Source of the DNA: Gammaproteobacteria bacterium
GTDB taxonomy: Bacteria > Pseudomonadota > Gammaproteobacteria > Pseudomonadales > Moraxellaceae
DNA length: 64,000 nt
Direction: 5' to 3'
Assembly (NCBI GenBank): GCA_028868515.1
Contig: JAGWUI010000009.1
Span: forward strand, 1-64,000
The number at the start of each line of letters is the position of its first letter. Within the stretch, counting starts at the first letter, position 1. The notes under the pieces were generated by a model. The model ran no database searches and had not been told where the DNA came from. It saw only the letters and a program-made list of their open reading frames with translations. A program made the position numbers and the translations under genes. Below, in pieces: positions 19,336 to 28,091 of the stretch.

Positions 19336-20436
19336 ATGACTAAACCAAAACCACCACTCCAACCGTCATTACGAGAAAATCCTGCGACACTGAAAGCATG
19401 GATTCAAGCTGAGGCTCAAGCACTGGGTTTTGCACGGCTCGGTGTCACCTCACCTCGCGTCGAAGATCAACTTCCATACCTCAAGCAATTTCTTGCAGAT
19501 GGTTTTGCAGGAGATATGCATTATCTGGCTGAAAATATCGAAAAACGCGGTGATGCCAGCCTTTTAGTTGAAGGAACAAAAAGCATTCTTTGTGTGCAAA
19601 TGAATTATCTTGTGGAGCCACCGCCTCATCGATACGTTCCAGATTTACCCAACCAAGCGATCGTCTCTCGTTACGCCCGTGGACGTGACTATCATAAAGT
19701 TGTACGTGGACGACTCAAACAACTGGCCTTACGCATCGAGCAACAAATTGGGCCGTTTCAATGGCGTCCATTTGCCGACTCCGCGCCAATTTTAGAAAAA
19801 CCTCTCGCAGAACGCAGTGGACTTGGTTGGACAGGCAAACACACTTTATTGATTAATAAAAAAGCTGGCTCATTTTTCTTTTTAGGAGAACTGCTCACCG
19901 ACTTAGAACTGCCGTTTGATAGCCCTGCAACTGAACATTGTGGAACGTGTAGTGCCTGCATCAGCATTTGCCCAACACAGGCCATTGTTGCGCCGTATCG
20001 CTTAGACGCACGGCGTTGTATTGCTTATTTAACGATTGAGCTCAAAGGTAGCATTCCCGTTGAGCTTCGTCGTGGGATTGGCAATCGTGTATTTGGTTGT
20101 GATGATTGCCAGCTCATTTGCCCTTGGAATAGCTTTGCGCAGCTTTCCAGTGAAATCGACTTTCAAGCACGGCATCAACTCGATCAACTGAGTCTATTAG
20201 AGTTGTGGCAATGGACTGAAGCAGACTTTCTCCTGTTCACCGAAGGCAGCCCGCTACGCCGCACAGGTTATACGAGTCTAATGCGCAATATTGCAGTCGG
20301 TTTAGGCAATGCACCATTTCACAATGACATCATTTATGCCTTGCAAGCCAAACTCGGACAGCTTGGTGAATTAGTAGATGAACATATCTTGTGGGCGATC
20401 GCGGAACAGCAAGAGAAGGCTAAACGAATAATTTGA
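19336..20436 (+). CDS. queG: Epoxyqueuosine reductase
   Basis: QueG, the cobalamin- and iron-sulphur-dependent enzyme that makes queuosine from epoxyqueuosine in tRNA, the last step of the pathway. The 366-residue product starts at ATG 19336; a longer open frame upstream overlaps ruvC and is not needed. Family signs are GFARLGVTSPR, the domain with ADSAPILEKPLAERSGLGW, and two [4Fe-4S] clusters: CGTCSACISICPTQA with the downstream CIAY, and CDDCQLICPWN. It probably shares a transcript with ruvC. Confidence 0.95.
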   Translation: MTKPKPPLQPSLRENPATLKAWIQAEAQALGFARLGVTSPRVEDQLPYLKQFLADGFAGDMHYLAENIEKRGDASLLVEGTKSILCVQMNYLVEPPPHRYVPDLPNQAIVSRYARGRDYHKVVRGRLKQLALRIEQQIGPFQWRPFADSAPILEKPLAERSGLGWTGKHTLLINKKAGSFFFLGELLTDLELPFDSPATEHCGTCSACISICPTQAIVAPYRLDARRCIAYLTIELKGSIPVELRRGIGNRVFGCDDCQLICPWNSFAQLSSEIDFQARHQLDQLSLLELWQWTEADFLLFTEGSPLRRTGYTSLMRNIAVGLGNAPFHNDIIYALQAKLGQLGELVDEHILWAIAEQQEKAKRII

Positions 20437-20470
20437 CGTTTTCTTTTGCTCAGGTTAATTAAAGGGCTAA

Positions 20471-20545
20471 GGGCAGGTTTCGAACCTGCCCCTACGACGC
20501 TCACATATGAGGATCCAATTGTAGGGACAGGTTCTAAACCTGTCC
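20471..20545. repeat. GTAG-headed palindromic repeats, head-to-head pair
   Basis: The left unit is gggcaggtttcgaacctgcc followed by cctac (head at 20495, on the minus strand); the right unit is gtagggacaggttctaaacc followed by tgtcc (20521-20545). Heads face each other across a 25-base spacer, opposite to the other pairs in this window. It lies between the convergent queG and LysR genes. The first unit resembles a tRNA T-arm by chance. Confidence 0.8.
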
Positions 20546-20553
20546 GACCTTTC

Positions 20554-21456
20554 TCACATGACATCCCAACTTGGTTGATCGGTAAAATACTCCACCAAGA
20601 AATCCAGCATCGTCCGTAATGCAGCAGGCATATGCTTTCTTGAGGCATATACACCATAAATCCCCAACTCAACCGCTTTATAGTCTGGAAGCAAGGCTAC
20701 CAACTCGCCTGAGCGAATATAGGGTGCAGCCAAATATGTTGGCAACAACGCAATCCCCGCCCCAGCACGCGCCGCCTGCATCAACACTGTGACCTCATTT
20801 GCACCAATCGCACTACGCACAGGATAGGAAACCTGTTCGCCATTTCGCTCGAATACCCACACATTTTTGCCATGATAGTAATGAGTTAAGCATTGATGAA
20901 GAAGGAGTTCATCCGCATGAGTAGGTGTGCCATGTTCACGCAAATACGCAGGCGATGCACAAACGACCGAGCGACATACTGATAATTGCCGAGCAATCAG
21001 TTGATCATCCAAATCATTGGTAATACGAATCGCAAGATCAATCCGTTCATCAACCAAATTCACTGTGCGATCTAAAAGTAATAATTCGACGCCAACTTTT
21101 GGGTATTTTTTAATATAGGCCGTCACAGCTTGCGCCATCTGCGCTTGTGCAAAAGAAGAACTCGCGGTAATCCGCAGCAAGCCATGAGGTTCATTTTCAG
21201 ACATCGCTGATGCGCCGCGCATATCATTGGCGATTTCTAAAAGATGACGGCAACGTGGCAGCATCTCACTGCCTGCATCAGTTAAACCAAGTCGCCGTGT
21301 CGTCCGATGAAGTAAACGGCTCCCTGACCAATCCTCAAGCTCTGCCAGATAACGCGACACCACAGGGCGAGACAAATCCAGTTTCTCCGCAGCAGCCGAT
21401 TGACTCCCACAATCGACAACGGCTACGAAAACCTCCATCGCTTTCAGCGTATCCAT
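20554..21456 (-). CDS. LysR-family transcriptional regulator
   Basis: A 300-residue LysR regulator. The N-terminal winged helix-turn-helix is in MEVFVAVVDCGSQSAAAEKL followed by SRPVVSRYLAELE; the C-terminal two-lobe effector domain follows (LRITASSSFAQAQMAQAVTA onward to ALRTMLDFLVEYF). It is transcribed away from an NAD(P)-binding protein and a DsbA-family gene, whose promoter it most likely controls, as is usual for LysR genes. The effector is not known. Confidence 0.93.
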   Translation of the reverse strand: MDTLKAMEVFVAVVDCGSQSAAAEKLDLSRPVVSRYLAELEDWSGSRLLHRTTRRLGLTDAGSEMLPRCRHLLEIANDMRGASAMSENEPHGLLRITASSSFAQAQMAQAVTAYIKKYPKVGVELLLLDRTVNLVDERIDLAIRITNDLDDQLIARQLSVCRSVVCASPAYLREHGTPTHADELLLHQCLTHYYHGKNVWVFERNGEQVSYPVRSAIGANEVTVLMQAARAGAGIALLPTYLAAPYIRSGELVALLPDYKAVELGIYGVYASRKHMPAALRTMLDFLVEYFTDQPSWDVM

Positions 21457-21627
21457 TTTTACCTAGCTTCCGATTTCAACCCAAGATTAGACCGATTTTA
21501 GAAACAAACCATCCCTAATAATAGGCTTTTTTGATCGATATAAAGCAACTATTGTACAAACATCGCAATACGCAGGTATTGCACAAAATTTTGCTTCATC
21601 CAATTCATCAAAATCAGGAGTTCTATC

Positions 21628-22242
21628 ATGAGTCATATTGCCATTATCGGAGCAACAGGTCGTGCAGGTGGTCAGTTATTAGAAGAAGCCTTACGCCGTG
21701 GTCATACAGTCACAGCCATTGCTCGTAATTCATCATCATTAAGTAATCGTGCTGGCGTGACAGCAAAAGATGTCGATATTCTAGATGCAGCCGCTTTGGA
21801 AAATGCAGTGAAAGGTGCTGATGCGGTATTCAGTGCTGCGCACTTTTCTGGTATCCCAGCTAAGGCAATCATTGAGCAGATCAAACAAGCAGGCGTGAAG
21901 CGTCTACTCGTTGTGGGTGGTGCAGGTAGTTTATTTGCAACGCCTAATCTCAAAGTAATTGATACACCAAACTTCCCTGATGAATACAAAGCTGAAGCCA
22001 GCGCTGGTAGCGTCTATCTCGACACACTTCGCTTAGAAACTACACTCGACTGGACGTTCTTATCGCCATCTGCGTTGTTTGTGGAAGGTGAACGTACTGG
22101 AAAATTCCGCCTTGGGCAAGACAACTTATTGGTTGATGAAACAGGAAAAAGCTGGATTACTTTCGCAGACTACGCCATCGCTTATCTGGATGAGCTTGAA
22201 AAACCAGCACATTCACGTCAGCGCTTTACAGTGGGTTATTAA
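21628..22242 (+). CDS. NAD(P)H-binding atypical SDR, YwnB/NmrA-like
   Basis: A 204-residue Rossmann-fold protein. The dinucleotide site is IAIIGATGRAGGQLLEEALR, a Gly-x-x-Gly-x-x-Gly pattern of atypical short-chain dehydrogenases, followed by GADAVFSAAHFSG and the VKRLLVVGGAGSL strand. The catalytic Tyr-x3-Lys of classical SDRs is not in place, as in related isomerase/NmrA-like proteins (COG2910). AGGAG lies about seven bases before the ATG. The divergent LysR gene is the likely regulator, and the DsbA-family gene follows 43 bases downstream. Substrate unknown. Confidence 0.88.
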   Translation: MSHIAIIGATGRAGGQLLEEALRRGHTVTAIARNSSSLSNRAGVTAKDVDILDAAALENAVKGADAVFSAAHFSGIPAKAIIEQIKQAGVKRLLVVGGAGSLFATPNLKVIDTPNFPDEYKAEASAGSVYLDTLRLETTLDWTFLSPSALFVEGERTGKFRLGQDNLLVDETGKSWITFADYAIAYLDELEKPAHSRQRFTVGY

Positions 22243-22285
22243 TTTAGACGTAAAACCATTAAACAACATGACAAGAGAGGCTGAC

Positions 22286-22972
22286 ATGGCAACTTTGCAT
22301 TATATCTACGATCCACTTTGTGGCTGGTGCTACGCTGCTGCGCCATTGGTTGCGGCGGCACAACAGCACATGCATGTGGTTGCACATGGCGGCGGCATGA
22401 TGGCTTACGACAACCGCAAAGCCGTCACAGCATCTTTACGCAATTACGTCATTCCGCATGACCAACGCATTGCCCAACTCACGGGGCAACCCTTCGGTCA
22501 TGATTATTATGAAGGTCTATTGCGTGATCATGATGCCGTGTTCGACTCAGAGCCACCGATTACCGCCATACTCGCTGCAGAGAAACTCGCAAACAAAGGG
22601 CTTGATCTCCTGTCCTTGATCCAGAAAGCGCATTATGTGGAAGGACAACGGATTGCAGAGCTTAGCGTCTTATCCAAACTTGCAACGCAAATCGGTCTAG
22701 CGCGCGACATTTTTGAAGACGAGTACCAGAATCAAGCTGGCGCAAAAACTCGCGCACACATTCTAGAAAGTCGTCAATTATTGCAACACTCTGGCGGTCA
22801 AGGTTTTCCAACCTTTATCCTAGAGCGAGATGGGCTTTTTGAAAGAATAAATCATGCTCAATATTATGGGAATTTAGAGGAGTGGCGGAAACGGTTAGCA
22901 ACGTTGCAACCAAACTCTAGCCAAACAAATGAACTGGTGAATGTTTGTGGCATTGATGGCTGTGTCAATTAA
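22286..22972 (+). CDS. DsbA-family thioredoxin-fold oxidoreductase
   Basis: A 228-residue thioredoxin-fold protein. The active-site motif is at the N-terminus: YIYDPLCGWCYAAAP, a Cys-Gly-Trp-Cys pair, followed by the helical insertion of the DsbA/FrnE group and a C-terminal GGQGFPTFILE (cis-Pro loop). There is no signal peptide, so it should be cytoplasmic. The start at 22286 is set by agagagg seven bases upstream; the open frame extends further up into the neighbouring gene but that part is antifunctional overlap. It is second in the unit divergent from the LysR regulator. Confidence 0.88.
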   Translation: MATLHYIYDPLCGWCYAAAPLVAAAQQHMHVVAHGGGMMAYDNRKAVTASLRNYVIPHDQRIAQLTGQPFGHDYYEGLLRDHDAVFDSEPPITAILAAEKLANKGLDLLSLIQKAHYVEGQRIAELSVLSKLATQIGLARDIFEDEYQNQAGAKTRAHILESRQLLQHSGGQGFPTFILERDGLFERINHAQYYGNLEEWRKRLATLQPNSSQTNELVNVCGIDGCVN

Positions 22973-23001
22973 AACTTGTTGATATTTATAGCTATTCATC
23001 C

Positions 23002-23023
23002 CCACATTTCGACAGGCTCAATG
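23002..23023. repeat. Single copy of CATTGAG-headed palindromic repeat
   Basis: The reverse complement, cattgagcctgtcgaaatgt followed by gg, is a variant of the units at 13005 and 26825. Only one unit is seen here, between the DsbA-family gene and the acpP terminator. Confidence 0.55.
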
Positions 23024-23061
23024 TTCTTTATTCATAGCAAAAACAGCATACTATGAAAACA

Positions 23062-23090
23062 AAAAAACCGCACAGAATGCGGTTTTTTTG
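23062..23090. terminator. Bidirectional terminator between DsbA-family gene and acpP
   Basis: A-run, ccgca, loop cagaa, tgcgg, then seven Ts. The symmetric A and T runs let it end both the plus-strand DsbA-family transcript and the minus-strand acpP transcript. Confidence 0.9.
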
Positions 23091-23118
23091 TTTATCGCGT
23101 TAAACCTAATGGATAGGA

Positions 23119-23355
23119 TTAAGCCAATTTTGCAGTAACGTAATCAATTGCTGATTGTACTGTGGTAATTACGCTTGAATCTTCATCAGGGATCGTGATG
23201 TTGAAGTCATTTTCAAATGACATGACCAACTCGACTAAATCGAGAGAATCTGCACCTAGATCATCCATGAACGATGCTTCGTTCTTAATTTCTTCAACAC
23301 GGATTCCGAGTTGTTCAGCTACGGCCGCCTTGACACGTTGTTCGATATCGCTCAC
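23119..23355 (-). CDS. acpP: Acyl carrier protein
   Basis: A 78-residue acidic acyl carrier protein that carries fatty-acid intermediates on 4'-phosphopantetheine. The modified serine is S37 in [11 protein letters not shown]. Length and sequence are standard. It lies 314 bases downstream of fabG on the same strand, so it probably has its own promoter. A strong terminator follows. Confidence 0.98.
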   Translation of the reverse strand: MSDIEQRVKAAVAEQLGIRVEEIKNEASFMDDLGADSLDLVELVMSFENDFNITIPDEDSSVITTVQSAIDYVTAKLA

Positions 23356-23669
23356 CGAAAATCTCCTTCAGGTTATGGCATCTTAATCAAATAAATAAAG
23401 ATTGCGCTAGTGTAAAGTAAACAATGAAAAATACAATTGGCGAATATGTTCAGTCGAGTTAATTTAAACAGCTCGGCTTAAACCTCAGCTCACACCCACC
23501 AATACAAATCACAAAAACTGCTAATATTTCAGAATTATAAATATAAAATAATCAGAAACACTTTAAATCACAATCCGACCGAAATAACACAAAATAACGA
23601 TAATCTCAGTCAAAAAACAGACTAAAACAGCAAAAATCACGCCATAAAGTTCAATCACATGGGCATTAA
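23356..23669. other. Intergenic region between fabG and acpP
   Basis: 314 AT-rich bases without a credible open frame. It presumably holds the acpP promoter; the AGGAGATTTTC-type ribosome site of acpP is at its left end. No repeat or strong hairpin was noticed. Confidence 0.6.
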
Positions 23670-24425
23670 TTAGCCCATGTACATGCCGCCATTCACAGGT
23701 AAAACTGTTCCAGTGATATATCCCGCCGAGCTACCTGCTAGAAAACCCACTGCCGCAGCAATTTCTTGTGCCTGTCCTAAACGTCCCAATGGAATCTGTG
23801 ACAACATCATTGAGCGGACTTTTTCATCCAGCACTTCTGTCATATCCGTCGCAATAAAACCCGGTGCAACACAGTTCACCGTAATATTACGCCCACCCAT
23901 TTCACGCGCCAGCGCACGACTAAAACCTTCGATTCCTGCTTTAGCTGCACAATAATTGGTTTGTCCAGCATTTCCCAATTGCCCAACAACTGAGGAAATA
24001 TTAATAATACGACCAAATCGTGCCTTACTCATGCCACGTAGCACCGCTTTCGACAGATGAAATACTGCACCCAAATGCACTTGGATAATGTCTTGAAAAT
24101 CTTGTTCAGGCATACGCATCAACAAGCCATCTTTGGTAATCCCTGCGTTATTGACCAAAATACTAATCGTGCCAAATTCCGCTTCGATTGACTTAATCAG
24201 CGCATCCATCCCAGCCGTATCACGGACATCAAGCACACGACCTGTACCTTGATCGGCTAAACGATCACTGATCTGCTTTGCGCCGTTTTCTGTTGTGGCT
24301 GTACCAATCACAAAACAGCCTTGTGCAACTAATTGTGTTGCAATTGCCTCGCCAATTCCGCGACTTGCCCCAGTCACCAATGCGATTTGGCGTGGCTGCT
24401 GAGAATTATTGTTCTGATCGTTCAT
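23670..24425 (-). CDS. fabG: 3-oxoacyl-[acyl-carrier-protein] reductase
   Basis: A 251-residue short-chain dehydrogenase that reduces beta-ketoacyl-ACP with NADPH. Cofactor motif ALVTGASRGIGEAIA, the NNAG strand (ILVNNAGITKDGLLMRM), Ser of NISSVVGQLGN and catalytic YCAAKAG (Tyr-x3-Lys) are all present, and it ends in PVNGGMYMG. Its ATG overlaps the fabD stop by four bases (ATGA type), so the two are translationally coupled. The name rests on sequence and on the fabD neighbour. Confidence 0.97.
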   Translation of the reverse strand: MNDQNNNSQQPRQIALVTGASRGIGEAIATQLVAQGCFVIGTATTENGAKQISDRLADQGTGRVLDVRDTAGMDALIKSIEAEFGTISILVNNAGITKDGLLMRMPEQDFQDIIQVHLGAVFHLSKAVLRGMSKARFGRIINISSVVGQLGNAGQTNYCAAKAGIEGFSRALAREMGGRNITVNCVAPGFIATDMTEVLDEKVRSMMLSQIPLGRLGQAQEIAAAVGFLAGSSAGYITGTVLPVNGGMYMG

Positions 24426-25411
24426 GCAAGTTTTCCTTCTAATACTGCGATATGAGTTAATGCATCATCTAAACGGCTACGTGTATCGATCGGATAAGAA
24501 ACCAGTGGCGGGGTCATGCGTTTAGCAAGATTAGACAGGACATTATTTGGACCACACTCCACTAAATGACTGACACCCAGCGACACTAACATTTGCTCAG
24601 ATTGCGTCCAACGCACAGGACTATACAATTGCTGAGTTAAGGCAGCCTTCACTTGCGTTAAATCGGCTTCAATCACGGCATTCACATTTTGCACCACAGG
24701 AATAGTTGGCATATGAATCGTCGTCTGCGCCAAAACCTCTGCCAGAATCTCTGCGGCCGGCTGCATCAATCGACAATGTGAAGGCACGCTCACTGGAATC
24801 GAAATCGCTTTACCACCCGCTTCTTTTGCCAATGCCGCAACAGCTTGAACTGCACTGGCTTGACCTGCAATCACGACTTGTCCCGGTGCATTGTAGTTTG
24901 CGGGATCTACGATATCGCCGCTCTCAGTGCTGACCGATAAACATAGTTCTTCGACTTTTTCATCACTCAAGCCTAATACAGCAACCATCGCGCCTGCCCC
25001 TTGCGGCACTGCTTTTTGCATCAGTTGTCCGCGTAAATTGACTAAATGTACCGCATCAATCAGCGACAACGCACCGCCTGCCACCAACGCAGAATATTCA
25101 CCCAATGAATGACCTGCAAGCGCAGCAGGAACAACACCACCCAAATCCAGCCATAAACGCCAGAGCGCAATACTAGAAGTCAATAATACAGGTTGAGTAA
25201 ATTCGGTTTGATCTAGCCCTTCTCCACTTTGTGCAATTTGCCAAAGATCAAAGCTCACACCTTCCGACGCTTCGGCAAAAGTTTGAATAATTTGTGGATA
25301 CTGTTGTGCTAACTCTGCAAGCATCCCCGCTTTTTGTGAACCTTGTCCTGGGAAAACCAGAGCTGTTCTTATTGGTCGCGGTGTTGCTACTGTTTTATTA
25401 AATGCAGTCAT
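24422..25411 (-). CDS. fabD: Malonyl-CoA:ACP transacylase
   Basis: A 329-residue FabD that loads malonate on ACP. It shows the N-terminal LVFPGQGSQKAGMLAEL, the nucleophile elbow ALAGHSLGEYSALVAGG, and the catalytic His in VPSHCRLMQPA. Length is slightly above the 310 typical of FabD because of a short N-terminal extension. It overlaps fabG by four bases. In many gammaproteobacteria plsX and fabH lie between rpmF and fabD; here they do not. Confidence 0.97.
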   Translation of the reverse strand: MTAFNKTVATPRPIRTALVFPGQGSQKAGMLAELAQQYPQIIQTFAEASEGVSFDLWQIAQSGEGLDQTEFTQPVLLTSSIALWRLWLDLGGVVPAALAGHSLGEYSALVAGGALSLIDAVHLVNLRGQLMQKAVPQGAGAMVAVLGLSDEKVEELCLSVSTESGDIVDPANYNAPGQVVIAGQASAVQAVAALAKEAGGKAISIPVSVPSHCRLMQPAAEILAEVLAQTTIHMPTIPVVQNVNAVIEADLTQVKAALTQQLYSPVRWTQSEQMLVSLGVSHLVECGPNNVLSNLAKRMTPPLVSYPIDTRSRLDDALTHIAVLEGKLA

Positions 25412-25725
25412 AATGATCTAAAACCTATGAACGACCACATTGGTCAGGGCAAATTATCAATTCGTTTAAGAATGTTATCAATGGCATGATTGCGCAAGAT
25501 TACTGCAATCGCATGAAATCCGATAAAAACTCTCGGTAAATCTATGTTTGGAGCACAAACAACAAAAGCCACTTGCCTACTTCGCTGATAAAGCCTTAAT
25601 AAGACCTGATCAAGAAGAAAACAAGTAGCTTTAGAATGTGGCGAGATTCAATCTAATTGTTAAATTAAATATTCCACTTAAACTTTTTGTCGTTGGTCAT
25701 CTCTATGGTTGACCAAGTAGACAAA
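25412..25725. other. Intergenic region between rpmF and fabD
   Basis: 314 bases with no credible gene. A hairpin ttggtca / tgaccaa (25693-25716) lies just past the rpmF stop but lacks a T-run on the minus strand. The fabD promoter is presumably in the left part. Confidence 0.55.
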
Positions 25726-25911
25726 TTATTCGTCGATTGCAGCAACCGCGAACAATTGGCGACCACGGTAGAAACCGTCTTTGGTCACATGGTGGCGCAG
25801 ATGTGTTTCGCCAGTTGTTTGATCAACGCTGAGTGCAGCAGTAGTCAAACCATCATGTGAACGACGCATGTCACGACGTGCACGGCTTTTACGGTTTTGT
25901 TGAACGGCCAT
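25726..25911 (-). CDS. rpmF: 50S ribosomal protein L32
   Basis: A 61-residue basic L32, beginning [20 protein letters not shown]. It has no CxxC zinc pair, as in other gammaproteobacterial L32 proteins. The yceD gene lies 77 bases upstream on the same strand, the usual yceD-rpmF pairing. Confidence 0.97.
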   Translation of the reverse strand: MAVQQNRKSRARRDMRRSHDGLTTAALSVDQTTGETHLRHHVTKDGFYRGRQLFAVAAIDE

Positions 25912-25988
25912 GAGAGCCTCCTTTGCAATAAATCAGTACATTAAAAACGGAACTTCAAAAATCAGCACCGCAAATTTTAGAACCACGC

Positions 25989-26615
25989 TTAATCTTTGGT
26001 TAGCTTTAATCCAGCGAGAACATCGAATGGATTACGCTTTTCCTCAACCACCTGAATCTCGTCACCGACGCTTGCCACCGCAAGCTCACAATCATCGTGT
26101 TTCGGTGATAGTGGCAACAACAGCAAAATTTCATCTTCAAGCAAATTCAGTACATCCAGCACTTCTGCACCATGTGCAATTTGTGCCTCACTGAGAATGA
26201 CGTAGTCAACTTCGTCCTTCTCACGACCTAAACGGTCTGAATACTCTTCCTCAGTAAACATTGCTAAATGGACATGTGTATCCAAAGCAAAATCTAACTG
26301 ATGTAAACAACGCTGACAGGTCAATGGCAATGTCGCTGACATCGTGGCATCAAGCCAAGCGATACGACGCTCATCCATGTACAGCTTACAATCAAGGGCG
26401 ATTTGTTGATGATCATGCGGAGGAACAACTTCAGCAGCCACGCGTGGAAACCGAGTTAACTCAACTTGACCTTGCCAAACAAATCCTAATTCCGCCCATT
26501 TAAACGGTTCTATATGTGTTGGAAACACTTGTGGCGACATCGCACTAGACGATGTACTCACTTGATTCGCTGCGCCATCAGTAGCAATACTGCTTGGCAA
26601 GACAGTTTCTGTCAT
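25989..26615 (-). CDS. yceD: YceD family protein (DUF177), upstream of rpmF
   Basis: A 208-residue DUF177/YceD protein. The CxxC motif is in LPLTCQRCLHQLDF and the acidic C-terminal segment includes NLLEDEILLLLPLSPKH, both typical. It is paired with rpmF almost universally; homologues affect 23S rRNA maturation or ribosome assembly in some bacteria. The N-terminus is longer than usual by about 25 residues, so a downstream start is possible. Confidence 0.92.
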   Translation of the reverse strand: MTETVLPSSIATDGAANQVSTSSSAMSPQVFPTHIEPFKWAELGFVWQGQVELTRFPRVAAEVVPPHDHQQIALDCKLYMDERRIAWLDATMSATLPLTCQRCLHQLDFALDTHVHLAMFTEEEYSDRLGREKDEVDYVILSEAQIAHGAEVLDVLNLLEDEILLLLPLSPKHDDCELAVASVGDEIQVVEEKRNPFDVLAGLKLTKD

Positions 26616-26824
26616 GACAAACCCCGCGCAAGAAACACAAAATAGGGCGCGAATTGTACAAACTTACAGACCCCATGTCAAAGCAGAACCACATAAATTC
26701 TAGATATATTTACAGTCATATAATTCTAGCAAATGATGTTTAAAACGGTTTACCGAATCTATGTATTAAAACCATGAGAAAAGACAAATAATTTCAAGTA
26801 TCACTCATCTAAGCCTCAATAGCT

Positions 26825-26898
26825 CATTGAGCGGAGTCGAAATGTGCGGGGTTACTTGAAAGTTTTTGTTGAGATGCTCACTTCGACTCCGCTCAGTG
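26825..26898. repeat. Inverted pair of CATTGAG/CACTGAG-headed repeats
   Basis: The left unit is cattgagcggagtcgaaatg; the right unit reads, on the minus strand, cactgagcggagtcgaagtg. Heads face outward. It occupies part of the 334-base gap (26616-26949) between yceD and the aminopeptidase; the rest of that gap is AT-rich with no visible gene and presumably holds both divergent promoters. Confidence 0.8.
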
Positions 26899-26949
26899 AC
26901 CTCATATGTAGTTTTACGATGGACTAAATCAAATTAAAGCGAAGGAATC

Positions 26950-27888
26950 ATGCGCACACTTTATCCAGAAATTACACCGTATCATACGGATAAAATAAAA
27001 GTTTCAGACATTCACACCATCTATTTTGAAGAGTGCGGCAATCCCAATGGTCGTCCAGTAGTCTTTTTGCATGGCGGTCCGGGCGGAGGCATTCAACCCT
27101 CATATCGTCAGTATTTTAATCCTGAAAAATGGCGCATTATCCTCCTCGATCAACGTGGCTGTGGGCAAAGTACGCCGTTTGCTGAGTTGCAGGAAAATAC
27201 AACTTGGGATTTGGTTGCAGATATTGAAACGTTGCGCAAACATTTGCAGATTGAAAAATGGGCGGTGTTTGGTGGTTCTTGGGGCTCGACCTTAGCACTT
27301 GCTTACGGCATTACGCATCCTTCGTCGTGTACTGCATTCTTTTTACGCGGAATTTTCTTATTGCGTAAGAAAGAAATTGATTGGTTCTATCAGGAAGGTT
27401 GCTCCAAAATCTACCCTGACGCATGGGAAGAATATTTAAAACCGATTCCACCTAGTGAACGCGACGATTTGGTACAAGCCTATCACCAGCGCTTGATTTC
27501 AACCAATGCGCAAGTTCGACGTACAGCAGCGAAAGCATGGGCAACTTGGGAAGGCTCAACCTCGAAGCTGATTCCTGATGCACAAGTGATTGCGCATTAT
27601 AGTGATGATGATTTTTCGGAAGCATTTGCGCGGATTGAGTGTCATTATTTTACGAATAAAGGCTTCTTATCTGAGGACAATTTCCTGCTCAATCATGTGC
27701 ATAAAATTCGCCATTTGCCCGCAATTATTGTGCATGGTCGCTATGATGTCGTATGTCCTGTCGAGAACGCATGGGACTTACACCGCGCTTGGCCAGAAGC
27801 TGAGCTAAAAATCATTGCAAATTCAGGACATTCCTTATCAGAAGTTGGAATTGTCGATGCGTTGATTGATGCAACGGATCGGTTTTAA
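26950..27888 (+). CDS. pip: Prolyl aminopeptidase
   Basis: A 312-residue alpha/beta hydrolase that removes N-terminal proline from peptides (peptidase family S33). Features: oxyanion segment VVFLHGGPGGGIQPSYRQYF, LLDQRGCGQSTP, nucleophile serine in VFGGSWGSTLALAYGITHP, Asp in IIVHGRYDVVCP and His in NSGHSLSE. AAGGA lies eight bases before the ATG. It stands alone, preceded by a repeat pair and followed by a REPIN. Confidence 0.95.
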   Translation: MRTLYPEITPYHTDKIKVSDIHTIYFEECGNPNGRPVVFLHGGPGGGIQPSYRQYFNPEKWRIILLDQRGCGQSTPFAELQENTTWDLVADIETLRKHLQIEKWAVFGGSWGSTLALAYGITHPSSCTAFFLRGIFLLRKKEIDWFYQEGCSKIYPDAWEEYLKPIPPSERDDLVQAYHQRLISTNAQVRRTAAKAWATWEGSTSKLIPDAQVIAHYSDDDFSEAFARIECHYFTNKGFLSEDNFLLNHVHKIRHLPAIIVHGRYDVVCPVENAWDLHRAWPEAELKIIANSGHSLSEVGIVDALIDATDRF

Positions 27889-27897
27889 TTAAGTTTT

Positions 27898-27965
27898 GTA
27901 GGGGCGTACCCTTGTGGTCGCCCTTATCGAATTATGTTCAGGGAGACCACAAGGGTTACCCCTAC
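27898..27965. repeat. REPIN: inverted pair of GTAG-headed palindromes
   Basis: Left unit gtaggggcgtacccttgtgg from 27898; right unit ends in cccctac at 27965 and reads gtaggggtaacccttgtggt on the minus strand. Heads face outward. It follows the aminopeptidase by ten bases and could end its transcript. Confidence 0.85.
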
Positions 27966-28091
27966 GGTATATTTCCCATATAAAGCCAAAACAATCACAA
28001 TTAAATTTGTATAAAAATAATCCAGTTAGCAGTAATATAATTCTAAATCCTATTGATGATTGCCGATCATTGGCAATTCAGAGGCAAGATT

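Noticed and set aside
20471-20495. tRNA T-arm-like sequence (ggtttcgaacc)
   Set aside because: No cloverleaf can be built around it; it is one half of a GTAG-headed repeat pair.
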